64,000 nucleotides of DNA from positions 124,001 to 188,000 of the forward strand of contig WBZZ01002490.1 in the NCBI GenBank assembly GCA_019918135.1, read 5' to 3'. Position 1 is the first letter of the stretch. The number at the start of each line of letters is the position of its first letter. The notes under the pieces are model-generated. The model was not told the DNA's origin and ran no database searches. It saw nothing but the letters and a program-made list of their open reading frames with translations. Of this stretch, positions 18,841 through 27,999 are shown one piece after another. The translations under genes and the position numbers were made by a program. Source of the DNA: Paulinella micropora (lineage: Eukaryota > Cercozoa > Imbricatea > Euglyphida > Paulinellidae).

Positions 18841-19440
18841 TTAGCGAGGGGGGGGGGGAGGAGGCAAAACAGCGACTGGTGTGGGGTGTTGCAAAAGGGG
18901 CATGGCCAGCACCTGTAGCCCCTGGAGCGCCGATAAGTAAGCCAGTCCGTCATCGCTCACTCTAAAGCATCGCCAATGAGCCCCCTTTGCGGCTGCGCGG
19001 CACAGGTTTTGTCTGCTGCAAAGGCCTGCCAAATGCTGCAAGCCTGCTTTGGTAACACTGCGGCAGCCGCTCAGCTCCAGCTGGCGTAGCCCGTGTGCAA
19101 TCGCAAGATTGGCCAGCCCCGCGTCGGTAAGGTTGTAGTAGTGGGTGAACTTGAAACTGTGCAAAATGGCAGTGCCAACACGGTGTCCAGCGCGGCACGG
19201 CGTTTCTTCCAGGTTCAGCACCTGCAAGTCGTGCGGCCGCAACGAGTGCGCAGCCCGCGCGTCTGTGAAGCGCAGGCATCGCTACAAGCTCAGACCTTTA
19301 CAAGAGCTTGAGCTGTAACAAAGATGCCACGCCAGCGTCGCTGATAAATTCGCGGTTTCCGAGATCCAAGTGTGTCAGAAAAGGCACCGTTGCTAAATAG
19401 ATACGCCCTCGTCCGTTAGCTAAGTGGGGGTCGTTTGCCG
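18841..19440 (-). pseudogene. Decayed LRR gene
   Basis: LRR sequence in several frames: FLTHLDLGNREFISDAGVAS near 19390-19330, LRPHDLQVLNLEETPC and YYNLTDAGLANLAIAHGL, LRQLELSGCRSVTKAGLQHL in 18841-19242. The AMN1-type repeat consensus is clear, but stops and frame changes separate the pieces. Probably a former relative or neighbour of the gene at 17308-18709. Confidence 0.6.
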
Positions 19441-20404
19441 GACGACGGACTCAAACAAGGCCTCCTAACCCCAAGCCCAGCCCGCCAAAAAAAAGGTGGG
19501 GAGGCGTCGCCCCTTTTCACTGGCAACCAGCAGAAAAAAGATTGCAGTATAGAGAAGGCACTTTCCCCCCTCTTTCCCCTCTTTCGTTCCTTTTCCATTT
19601 TGTCCCCCCTCTCTAAATCTGGGTATAATTAAAAGACGAAGCAGCGCCAAAGTAGCGACGAGGGAGTGAGACGCGGAGGGGAGGCAGACAGAAAGAAAGC
19701 GGATGCGTGACCAGGAGAGGAAACCAAGACGACAAAAAGGAGAACGCACACGAAATGAAACTTGCGCCGAAACTTGGCCCCTCGGTGATGCGGCGGCCTT
19801 GCATCGCGAATCTCCCCCCCCCCCCCGAGAGAACACGCCCTAGCTCCAGAATGATTGACAGCTGCTGATTCAATTTTATCAGAACATTATTAGAAATCTC
19901 TCCAAACAAGTTTTGCGATTTGTATCTGGTTCATTAAACTTAAACATGTATACATATCTCAGAAAACAAAGCACTGCCGTTCAAGTCACTAGCCATGCTC
20001 TTAACGTAGCATTAAGACCGCCGATGTGGGACGTATGATTACAAGGAACTGCACATTTCTTCTTGTTCCAACAAGGCTTTGTGAAAATCGAACAAAGCCT
20101 TCTTTGGAACAGCCGAGGAAACAGAAAGAAAACAGTCGGGTAATAACTAGAAAAAAGTCTGTAAAAACAAGGCGCTCCTGTTCAAAAGTCGGAGGGGAGG
20201 ATCTATTTTCTTTTTCTCTTTCTCTCTCTCTCTCCAGTTCCTCTTTCTCCCTCTTCCTTCCATTTTTTGACCTGCAGCCTGGGCGGGGGGTATGTCGTGC
20301 CTCAGCCATCTAGTTTTCTGCTGCCACTCCCGACACGCGGCCTGGCGGGGGTTAGTCGTGCTACAGCGGGGGGGGGGGGGGGGGGAGGTATCGGGCCGTG
20401 ACTG
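19441..20404. other. Intergenic, no supported gene
   Basis: A minus-strand ORF of 98 codons (19613-19909) lacks any recognisable motif and crosses a C-tract. The rest includes an AG-rich tract (about 20205-20260) and a 22-base G-tract near 20365. I see nothing else. Confidence 0.35.
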
Positions 20405-20765
20405 GGGGGACTGGCCGGAAAAGGCAGCGTTTCCAGGCTTTTCTGGCAATACTGTCTTTTTCGGCCATATCATTCCAGGCGCACACGTACGCAAATTTGG
20501 CGACAAATTTTGTGCAAAAAAGAGAAGAGAGAAAGAGAAAGAGAAAAGTCCTGTTTGAAAAAAAAGGGGAAGAGAGGGAGGGGGGAGAGAGAGGAGCGCC
20601 CCCCTTCTCTTCTCCTCCCCCTTTTCCCCCCCGCTCCCCTTTTTCTCCTCCCTCCCCCTTCTCTCCCCCCTCCCCCTTATCTTCCCGCTCCCTCCTCCCT
20701 CCGAAGGGGGGGGGGAGTGTGCAGGACTTGTCATTTGCGCAACAATTTTTTTAAAACTTTTTTTT
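20405..20765 (-). repeat. R1 composite repeat, copy 8 (inverted)
   Basis: Inverted copy: hairpin (about 20411-20475), then the reversed TTTGTCGCCAAATTTG and purine tracts, ending at the reversed AAATGACAAGTC block near 20730. Confidence 0.7.
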
Positions 20766-20809
20766 GTACATTCTTAGCGCTCCCCCTTTCTCCTCGCCCC
20801 TCCTCCTTG

Positions 20810-21275
20810 CCAACTCCAGCCCGCTGGCGCGAGCTGGAAGGCCTGTGCGGGAGAGCAAAAATAAATAAACTTTTTTTTTGGAGCCCACAGAGGGGGAGGG
20901 CGCCCCCCCTCCCCCTTTTTTTTCTTTCCTGTCCCTGAGCCCCCTGAGCCCAGGGGACTCAAAGAACAGGGGAAGGGCAAGGGGGGAGGGAGAGAAGCTA
21001 CAAAAGAAAAATATATGAAACGCCTCAACTAAGCCCCCCAAATGCCGGACGCCCCCCTCCCTTTCTCCCTTGTCGAGACTCCGGCTGAACGAGTTCTGGC
21101 GGATTTTTTGGTACTTTCTTGATAACGCTTTTAGCGAAGGCGGCCTGGCGTTCTGTGCATGTGATATGGCCGGAAAAGGCAGCGTTTCCAGGCTTTCTGG
21201 CAATACATTCCAGGCGCACACATACGCAAATTTGGCGACAAATTTTGTGCAAAAAAAGAAGAGGGAGGAAAACCC
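20810..21275 (-). repeat. R1 composite repeat, copy 9 (inverted, hairpin arm lost)
   Basis: Inverted 3' half: GAGCCCCCTGAGCCC end, ATATGAAACGCCTCAACTAAG, CGAGACTCCGGCTGAACG, GCTTTTAGCGAAGGCGGC, and a hairpin whose distal arm is deleted (about 21161-21215). It starts with a GC-hairpin scrap (CCAGCCCGCTGGCGCGAGC, about 20816). Confidence 0.7.
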
Positions 21276-21464
21276 CCCCTCCCCTCCCCCCACCTCTCCC
21301 CTTGTCCCTTGTGCCTGCAAGGCTTTTCATTTACTTCTAGTAAGATTTCAAACCTTGCTGCGCTATAACCTGTCTCTCCCATAGATTGTCAGGTGAAAGG
21401 GGATTGGAGTCATTACGCCGGATTCCCGGAGCTCTGCCGCGGATTGGTTTTTTGAGCTGCTCGG

Positions 21465-21626
21465 ATGCCTCATTTGTGCGGCTGGCCGCCATGTCCTAAC
21501 ACTGGTCATCACGACCATCAGCTGCCTTTGTGTGCTCGGTGCTACGTCGTGCGCTATTGCAGCCGGGCCTGCCAAAAGAAGCACTGGCCAGAGCACAAAC
21601 AAACGTGCACCTCCCGGCCTAGCTAA
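21465..21626 (+). CDS. 53-residue MYND zinc-finger protein
   Basis: ATG at 21465, TAA at 21624. Nearly the whole protein is a MYND finger: C23-x2-C26-x5-C32-x3-C36-x7-H44-x3-C48, preceded by C5 and C10 (LCARCYVVRYCSRACQKKHW). MYND fingers bind short proline-rich peptides and are common in giant DNA viruses and protists. The following ORF (to 21962) is in the same frame directly after the stop, so the finger may be the N-terminal part of a longer gene or a stand-alone adaptor. Confidence 0.7.
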   Translation: MPHLCGWPPCPNTGHHDHQLPLCARCYVVRYCSRACQKKHWPEHKQTCTSRPS

Positions 21627-21962
21627 CCCAGGAGCGCGCACGAAATCACGCTGAAGGTACTAGACGGGCTGCCCAGAGAATACCTGCTGCGGGCGGGCGC
21701 CGACGGGGCGGTGCACATCGTGGTCCCCCAGCAGCTGGGCTATTCGACACGCGAGGTGGAGGTCTTGAGCGCAGCGGATCTGGCTAAGAAAACGAACTGG
21801 CACAGGGCCCTGCAGCGCTTTCCGCGCAGCCAGGGCGTGGGCGTCATTGTGGACGTCGAGACCAGCCGCGACGCAGACGGCTTCTTGAAAACGCTGACCA
21901 CGATCGTGCGGCTGCGGCCGGACGAGGCCTCGCGTTCTCTGCGCGTACGTAAGGAAAACTAA
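21627..21962 (+). CDS. ORF directly downstream of the MYND finger
   Basis: Open in the MYND frame right after its stop: EITLKVLDGLPREYLLRAG, VVPQQLGYSTREVEVLSAAD, GVGVIVDVETSRDADGFLKT and TTIVRLRPDEASRSLRVRK. It has no ATG (a GTG lies at 21711), so translation alone is uncertain; readthrough of the TAA or a pseudogene are alternatives. The sequence is clearly protein-like (alternating beta/alpha pattern), and C-terminal domains after a MYND finger are usual. Confidence 0.5.
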   Translation, partial: PRSAHEITLKVLDGLPREYLLRAGADGAVHIVVPQQLGYSTREVEVLSAADLAKKTNWHRALQRFPRSQGVGVIVDVETSRDADGFLKTLTTIVRLRPDEASRSLRVRKEN

Positions 21963-22009
21963 ATTTACTGGACAACGTGCGAAAAAGATTTTTTGGTTTA
22001 TTAAAAGCT

Positions 22010-22650
22010 AGACGAATTTTTTTAATCTTGGCACTGCCCTCAAACCACGGGCGCGCATAGGGCCACACGTTAGCGGAAAGTACGGGGTTCTGGGCGAGGA
22101 TCTCGAGCGGCCGCAATGGAGCGGCACGCCCCAAGGAGCACAGCCCGTGCCACACTAAGCGCTGCAATTCGAAAAGGCCCGGCAGATAACATCGCGCCTG
22201 CTCCCTCGGATAGGATTGGAGCCGGAAGCTATGGAAAGAAAACTCTTGGGCGCCGAGCGCGCCCGGTCTCGCGAACAGGCGCAGCGCCGGGGTGCAGGCG
22301 CGGTCCCAGTAGGGGCCAACCGTTCAAAGCCCTCACCCGACAACCGAGCCCGCGCCACAATCTACCCCAAGCCCCTAAGAGCTCGGCGGACGCGTACGAA
22401 TCGCAGTCCAGGGACAGGCGCGTGACGTGGCGGAACCAGGGAAAGTGCCAGCTGCAACAGGCGCCGCTTGCGTGGCATCGCCCAGGGCCAGCCACCGCTG
22501 CGGCAACAGGTAGGCAGGTAGGCACGCAGCTGCTGCTGCCAGGCTTCTCGACGTCCGCAGCAGCGGCGCTAGGTCCTGTCGCGCCAGCAACCCGGCCCCG
22601 TGCGAGAAAAACAGTGGACGCATCTTTCTCCTAGGAAAGTGCGAAATTTC
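22010..22650 (-). pseudogene. Decayed F-box/LRR-like gene
   Basis: Protein-like sequence in three frames on the minus strand: MRPLFFSHGAGLLARQDLAP (from an ATG near 22626) and LPQRWLALGD, then WFRHVTRLSLDCDSYASAEL, then LVWHGLCSLGRAAPLRPLEI and KIKKIRLAFNKPK ending near 21996. The order suggests one gene of about 200 codons with several frame changes. The RLSLDCDS pattern recalls F-box-associated repeats. Confidence 0.4.
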
Positions 22651-23844
22651 GTTATTAAAGCTGGAGAGAGAGGGAAGAGGCATAGGCTCCAAGAGTGGGG
22701 CGCCAAGAAAATGCCAAAAAAAAAAGTTTTGTTAAATTAAAACTCGACAAAGTCTTACACTTAGCACTGAGAACTAGGAGAGGCAGGGCCCACAGAGAGG
22801 GGGGGGGGAGAGGTGCCCTCCTTCTCCCTTTGGTATTTTCTTGATGGCGCAGAATATGGCGGCTTGGCGGTCTGTTCATGCGAGCTCAGTTGAGGCGTTT
22901 CATTTTCTTAGTAGCTTCTGCGCTCTCTCCCTTCCCCCTTGCCTTTCCCCTGTTCTTTGAGCCCCCCGGGCTCAGGGGGCTCAAGGGAAGGAAAGAAAGA
23001 AAGAAGGGGAGAGGGGGGGGTGCGCCCCCCCCTTGTGGGCTCCCCCAAAAAAGTTTACTTATTTTTGCTCTCCTTCAGCACGCGCCAGCGGGCTAGCTTC
23101 AGTGTAAGACCGTCGAGCTTTAATCCAGCGTATTTTGCACTTTCTTGGCGTCCCCCCGGCCCCTTCCCCTCTGCCTCTCTTAGTTCTCAGTGTCAAGATT
23201 AAAATTTTGTCAGGGACTTTTTTTCGCGTGATTTTCTTGTACATTCCTAGCGCGCCCCTACCCTCCCTCTTCCGTCTCCCGAACTAAAGACTCAGAACGT
23301 CGGATTGAATTGATATCTTGGGAGTGTCAAATTCCGACCGTATCGCAAGCTATAATAAAAGTACAAACGTACCCCCTGCGCGAACAAAGCGCGCCAACAA
23401 AGCTTTTTCTTTTCGAGCAGGCAGGAGGGGGGGGGGGGGAAAGTAGACAAGTTTAAAGGAGAGAGGGGGGCGCCAAAGAGAAGGGGAGCGCCCCGTCTGA
23501 GAACAGGGAGCAGGAGAGAAAAGGGGGAAGGGAGCGAGGGCGCGCCAAAAGTGCAAAAAAAAATTTTTTCTAAATAAAACTCGACAAAGTCTTACACTTG
23601 GTACTCAGAACTAGGAGAGGGAAAGGGAAAGGGCAGGGGCGCGCTAAGAATGTAAAAAGAAAAAGATCTTTGGCACTGAGAACTAGGAAAGGGAGAGGGA
23701 AGGAGCAGGGGAGTAAGAAGCACGATCCGTGTGTTCCCCCCCCCCCCCCGTCTAAGAACGGGAAGCGGGAGAGGGAAGGGGGGGTGGGGCTTAGTGGGGC
23801 GTTTCATGTATTTATTTGTTTTTTTAGCTTCTGCGCCCTTCCCC
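22651..23844. repeat. R1 fragment and 3' cassette arrays
   Basis: No gene. Plus-strand R1 3' end at about 22835-23070 (TTTCTTGATGGCGCAGAATA, GAGGCGTTTCATTTTC, GAGCCCCCCGGGCTC), a GC-hairpin scrap at 23078, cassettes on both strands (about 22735, 23105, 23190, 23575, 23670), and a second R1 scrap (GGGGCGTTTCATGTATTT) at 23795. Confidence 0.5.
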
Positions 23845-24030
23845 CTGTCTTGACTACAAACTCCGTCTAAGTCATACGACGAGTGACTTCTCCGATGAGG
23901 CGGCGCACTCTCTGGGATAGAGAGTCAAGGCCCCCGAGCCCCCCTACATATTACGCCAGCGGGCGGGCCCCGGGAGGATAGGGCCCGAGAGAAGAAGTTC
24001 AAGCCCGCGCCGCCTCATTGAAGAAGTCAC
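23845..24030 (+). mobile_element. Left-end fragment of the Fanzor transposon
   Basis: TTGACTACAAACTCCGTCTA to the GC hairpin (CAAGGCCCCCGAGCCCCCC ... CGCCAGCGGGCGGG) and GCCGCCTCATTGAAGAAGTC: the same arrangement as at 10697-10975, with the same inverted GCCGCCTCATTG end. The two are therefore copies of one stripped element about 200-280 bp long. Confidence 0.65.
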
Positions 24031-24804
24031 TCGCGCCTTCTGCTCCTTCCTGTCCCTTCCCTCTCCCTCTTCTATTTCTCAGTGCCAAAATTAAAACTTT
24101 GTCAAGTACATTCTTAGCGCGCCCCTCTCCCCTCTCCTAGTTGTCAGTGTGATATGGTCAATTTTTCGGAGTAATATGGCTAAAAAAAAAGCAGTTCTAC
24201 CGAAAAAACCTGGAAGCACTGTCTTTTCCGGTCGCCTTGCAAGTAATCTTTGTGCTAGGATTTTAAAAAAAGAAGGCTTGGTCGTGATTTGCGCTTGTTT
24301 GTAGCTTGCGGCTGTCGAGCGGGTGTGCGCAAAGAATGTAACAAAAAAATAATAAAAGAAATTCTTGACAAAGTTTTTATTTTGGCACTGGGAACTAAAA
24401 GAGGGAGAGGGAAGGGTGGCAGAAAGGATTTGGGAATATAATGGGGGGGGGGGCTTAATGGAGGCGTTTCATGTACTTACCCCTTTTGTAGCTTCTGTGC
24501 CCTCCCTCTGCTCTTTGAGCCCCCTGGGCTCAGGGGAGGGAAGGGTGACAGAAAAGATTGGGAATAGGGGGGGTGCCAAGGGGAGCGCCTCCCCCCGCTC
24601 CTCCCCCTGCAAAATCGGGCCCAAAGAATGGGGGGAGGCGCCCCGGCATGGGCTCAGTGGTATCTTCTTAGTTTTTTTTCCTGTTTCGCCCCCTGTTCTC
24701 TGAGCCCCCCGGGCTCAGCGGGCTCAGGGGAGGGAAGAAAAAAGGGGGGGGGGGGAGCCCCCCCCCCCCCGCCTCCCCTCTCTCTCCCTTCCCCCCCCCC
24801 CTCT
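24031..24804. repeat. 3' cassettes, R1 hairpin scrap, gene-end fragment
   Basis: Contains a scrap of the R1 first hairpin (about 24150-24235), a 75-bp duplicate of the 3' end of the small zinc-ribbon gene (24236-24310 against 35385-35460: TTGTGCTAGGATTTT...GGCTTGGTCGTGATT), a cassette at 24365-24395, and two R1 3' ends (GGCGTTTCATGTACTT, GAGCCCCCCGGGCTC). No gene. Confidence 0.5.
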
Positions 24805-24923
24805 AAGCCACAAATCAAAGTACTCACTTTGTGACCAGGTACAGGAATGGCCCTGCCCTTGGCTTTATGGGCCCTGTTTAGACTACAAACTCCGTCTAAG
24901 TCATCCGACGAGTGACTTCTCCC

Positions 24924-26879
24924 ATGAGGCGCAGTCTCTGGGAACGAGAGGCAAGGCCCCCCGAGCCATCCCTACAGACCACGCCCGCGGGCTGGCCACG
25001 GGAAGAGAAGACCCGAGAAAAGAAGTCCGCACCCACGCAGCCTCCTCCAGAGCCAGTTTTAGCTTATGCGCCATTCTGGAATCAGTCTACCAGGGAGATG
25101 TCCAGGCAGTTACCTCTATGCACAGGGGGCGGCCTGGCCAGAGCGAGCGCAAGCCGCCTGCCTCTTTTTTCGAGCAGGGTCCTGGGTTACGGTTCCTGGA
25201 GCTCGGTCAGAAGGTATGATCCGACAACCGTACAAGGCCCGCGGGAGACCTCCTGGCAGTCGCGACTTGCACTGCTGCCCGCAACTCAGGTCAACGCGCG
25301 ACGCAACGCAGCCAAAACAAACGAGACGCGGAACAAGTTGCCCAAGAAGAAGTTTAGTCTCAACAAGAAGGCGGGCAAGACGCCCCCGCTCAAAACACTC
25401 ACGTGCAGAATCTACCCGAAGACCAAGGATAAGGACATTAGACGGGCTTGGCTGCGCAAGGCTTGGCTGTTATTCCGGGCAGTTCATACCACTTGGAATG
25501 CGGCGCTGGACTGGCTGAGAAAAGAGGATGAGCGTTTCCCCTGGCCCAGCGAAGAGGAGCAGGGAGGTCAACATACGCAGGTTGTTAGTAAAAAGAGGCG
25601 GCGGCAAAAAAAGAAGGAGGAAAAGCCCGGCAAGCACAAGAGACAAAAAAGGGAGGAGAAGCCGCAGGAGCAGAAAGACGAGCCAGAGAAGAAGGAGACG
25701 CCCGAAGAGATCAAGGCCAGGAAAGCCAGGGAACGCCAGGAACAAAAGGAGCGCCGAGAGAAAAGAAGGGCCGAGATGGGCGGTAGAATGCGCTGCTTGG
25801 GTGACTTCGATCTGGATACTCTGCGCCTGCGGTTTGTGCAAGAAGATAGTAAATTTGTGCGAGCCAGGCCGTGGCTTCTCAACGTGCCCTATGCCATCCG
25901 CGCAGTGGCCATTCGGGACCTGCAAGCGGCGAGGGCCTCTGCCATCTCAAATCTTAGCCAGAAGGGCAAGTTCTTTCACTGGAAAAGAGTCAACTTCCGC
26001 AAGTGGGAGGAGCGCAGGTCGACAATTGCAATCTCGCACACAAATTGGGGGCGCCAGCGGGGCTTCTTTGCTGGCTTTCTGGGACCAGACTCAGTTACCT
26101 CCAAGGATTGGCGCAAGCAAGAGCGTAGGCTGGGGGGCAAGAAGCTTGAAATCAAGTACGATGTGCGCCTGCGGGTCGATCCCTTGGGTAAATGGTACTT
26201 ACATGTACCAGTAGAGATAGAGCAGCGCCAGCGCGATTTCGCGGAGCCTGACTCCAAGCGTGTAGTGAGCATTGACCCGGGCGTAAGGAGCTTTCTGACC
26301 ATGTACCACGCGGATTCGGGCGCGATAACCGAATGGGGCCGCGGGTCTATTGCACGCGTATACCGATTGCAGAAAAACATCGACAAGCTGCTAAGCAAGG
26401 TGAAGCTACTGGCTAAGGACAGCAGCAAGAAGCGGAACCGCTGGCGCCTACGGCGCGCTATTACTCGAGTGCGTGACAAGATCTACAACAGGGTCCAGGA
26501 CGTGCACAAGAAAGCCGCTAGATGGTTGCTCGATAACCACGACTACGTCGTGCTACCTTGGTTTGGAGCGTCGGGCATGGTGAAGGGCAAAACGATCTCA
26601 CGGCAAACGAAGCGCAAGCTTCTTGCTTGGCGTCACGCGGATTTCCGCAAGCGCTTGCTGAACCTGCAGCGAGAGTATGTAGATAAATGCAAAGTGCTGA
26701 TATGCAACGAGGAGTTCACCACACAGGCTTGTACACAATGTGGGGCACTGTGGAAGGACATCAAAGCCGCCAAGACGTACAGTTGTGAGTGGTGTGCTCT
26801 CCAGCACGGACGCGACATGAACGCCAGTCGCAATATTCTCTTGAGACTGCTGGCTTTGGGTCAGCAGGACTTATATTAG
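24924..26879 (+). CDS. Fanzor (eukaryotic TnpB-like RNA-guided nuclease)
   Basis: 651 aa from the ATG at 24924; this start lies inside the left-end repeat, so a later Met (MSRQLPLC) is possible. Residues 1-115 are low in homology; a TnpB-type N-terminal part follows (KTLTCRIYPKTKDKDIRRAW, WNAALDWL), then a long Lys/Glu-rich insertion (KKRRRQKKKEEK) likely to act as a nuclear signal, then the wedge/REC-like core (FDLDTLRLRFVQEDSKFVRA). RuvC: Asp451 in VVSIDPGVRS; the usual central Glu is replaced in VVLPWFGASGM, and a Glu in NEEFTTQAC (596-597) stands ahead of the zinc ribbon, the rearranged site described for many Fanzors; C603, C606, C621 and C624 bind zinc; Asp631 in HGRDMNASRN. All catalytic positions are present, so it may be active. 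Fanzors cut DNA guided by a transposon-end RNA. Confidence 0.9.
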   Translation: MRRSLWEREARPPEPSLQTTPAGWPREEKTREKKSAPTQPPPEPVLAYAPFWNQSTREMSRQLPLCTGGGLARASASRLPLFSSRVLGYGSWSSVRRYDPTTVQGPRETSWQSRLALLPATQVNARRNAAKTNETRNKLPKKKFSLNKKAGKTPPLKTLTCRIYPKTKDKDIRRAWLRKAWLLFRAVHTTWNAALDWLRKEDERFPWPSEEEQGGQHTQVVSKKRRRQKKKEEKPGKHKRQKREEKPQEQKDEPEKKETPEEIKARKARERQEQKERREKRRAEMGGRMRCLGDFDLDTLRLRFVQEDSKFVRARPWLLNVPYAIRAVAIRDLQAARASAISNLSQKGKFFHWKRVNFRKWEERRSTIAISHTNWGRQRGFFAGFLGPDSVTSKDWRKQERRLGGKKLEIKYDVRLRVDPLGKWYLHVPVEIEQRQRDFAEPDSKRVVSIDPGVRSFLTMYHADSGAITEWGRGSIARVYRLQKNIDKLLSKVKLLAKDSSKKRNRWRLRRAITRVRDKIYNRVQDVHKKAARWLLDNHDYVVLPWFGASGMVKGKTISRQTKRKLLAWRHADFRKRLLNLQREYVDKCKVLICNEEFTTQACTQCGALWKDIKAAKTYSCEWCALQHGRDMNASRNILLRLLALGQQDLY

Positions 26880-27050
26880 TTGTTTAGGTTCTAAACCTCG
26901 CACCAAAACCGATTTCAGGTCGGGTTTGGTGCTTTGCTTCGATCGGGGCCTCTGAGGAGGGAGGGGGATGTGCCGCGTGCTGCCCTTTCTCTCTCCCAGC
27001 TGTAGGAATCTCGGGGGGGGGTTCACCTCCTCAAGATTTCAATCCGATCT
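26880..27050 (+). ncRNA. Candidate Fanzor guide (omega-type) RNA scaffold
   Basis: TnpB and Fanzor guide RNAs are transcribed across the 3' end of the nuclease gene and the right end of the element, with the guide just outside it. Here the 170 bases after the stop are conserved with the ends at 15455, 51424 and 57788 and include a strong hairpin, GCACCAAAACCGA pairing with TCGGGTTTGGTGC (about 26910-26942), and a GGAGGGGGATGTGCCGCGTG segment. The predicted guide would start at 27051. Inference from the family; no transcription evidence. Confidence 0.5.
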
Positions 27051-27159
27051 GAACTACCGTCGGTGATATAAGAGCAAATGTCAAGCTGCGCGGGCAAAGA
27101 AATTTAATAAAAAAAATCCTTGACAAAGTTTTAATCTTGGAAATGAGCGGGCTGGGGAT

Positions 27160-27775
27160 TTATACATAGATAAAACCACCGACGGAAATCCGGGTAGTTA
27201 TGCAAAGAACCAAGATGGTTTCTCCGTTGATGTCGCTGACCGTGCGCTTGGCGTTAGGTTCTCGCGGCGGACTAGCGTCTGCCGCGAGCCAGCCCCCTAT
27301 GCGTAGGCCTTCCATGAGATCCTGTGTAGAATCCGTGGTGCGAGCAAGCCATCGTTCTTGGACCAGCGCGCGATTGCTAAAGCAGACAAAGACGCATGCG
27401 TACACAAGGGGAGGGGGGGAAGGGTGTGAGACAGGACCTCATAGCGCCCGCAAAGGGGATTACATCACCTGGCCAGAGCTCCAAGCAGTCGGTGCGTAGC
27501 CCCAGGCCAGCGGACTCTCGCGTCGAATCGATCGCAACGACGAGCTCCGAGCTGGACACGACTCGGGGGGGTCGAGCTCTCTTCGTGTGGGCTGGCTCTA
27601 GCGAGCGTTTCAGGGCTTGCTCCACGTCGCACAGGTAGACGTCTCGTGTCCAGCACATTTGACTCAGCCGCTCGAGCTCGTCAGCCAAGCGCTCGCCACT
27701 TCCGGCAAGAAGCTGAGTCAAAAGAACTGGGTCTAAACATGAACACCAATGTGTACCCCCCGTGAGATCTTTCAT
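27160..27775 (-). pseudogene. SET-domain-like protein, copy A (two overlapping ORFs)
   Basis: Upstream ORF (27377-27775, ATG 27775) has the SET N-terminal signature: AIDSTRESAGLGLRTDCLEL and WPGDVIPFAGAM, as in G-x-G-L-x-x-x-x-x-x-x-G-x-x-I. Downstream ORF (27160-27405) holds FVCFSNRALVQERWLART and the C-terminal part EPNAKRTVSDINGETILVLC, ITTRISVGGFIYV, resembling the N-x-x-P-N-A and I-x-x-G-x-E segments. SET proteins methylate lysines, usually on histones. The halves are in different frames in this copy and in copy B, and the usual N-H-S and catalytic Tyr are not evident, so it is likely inactive or a fast-evolving relative. Confidence 0.5.
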
Positions 27776-27999
27776 CTTGTAGACCTTTGCTGAGCGACGA
27801 CGTAACCAGCGAGAGCATTGAGCGTTGGCGGGCCGTCCCCAAATTGCACAATACAAAATCTTGAATATTTTGCTTGTCCCAAAACCAAAGCAGGAGCATG
27901 CAGCGGTTCTGAAACTCCCTGCACTGTTTTTTGCTAGCCGACTCTTCCACCACCGAACACAACGCGTTTACTGCAAGATAACGGCACCAAACACCCAGA
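27776..27999 (-). other. Conserved sequence upstream of SET-like gene, copy A
   Basis: This stretch matches 41850-42075 with about ten substitutions. An open minus-strand frame (NALCSVVEESASKKQCREF, LLWFWDKQNIQDFVLC) is kept in both copies and may be a 5' exon or N-terminal part of the SET-like gene; an open plus-strand frame (MAGRPQIAQYKILNILLV) overlaps it. Neither has an ATG at a convincing place. Confidence 0.3.

Larger units (their letters stand above)
24805..27050 (+). mobile_element. Fanzor transposon, complete-looking
   Basis: The left end (AAGCCACAAATCAAAGTACT, from about 24807) and right end (TTCACCTCCTCAAGATTTCA then ATCCGATCT, to 27050) are each found alone elsewhere, which fixes the borders independently. 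Between them lies one gene, a Fanzor nuclease; there is no TnpA-type recombinase, so mobility would need one in trans. There are no obvious terminal inverted repeats or target duplication, as in the IS605/IS607 group. Left-end copies: 10697, 12932, 13908, 16345-16505, 23845, 46095, about 50930-51090. Right-end copies: 15455, 17148, 51424, 57788. Confidence 0.8.
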
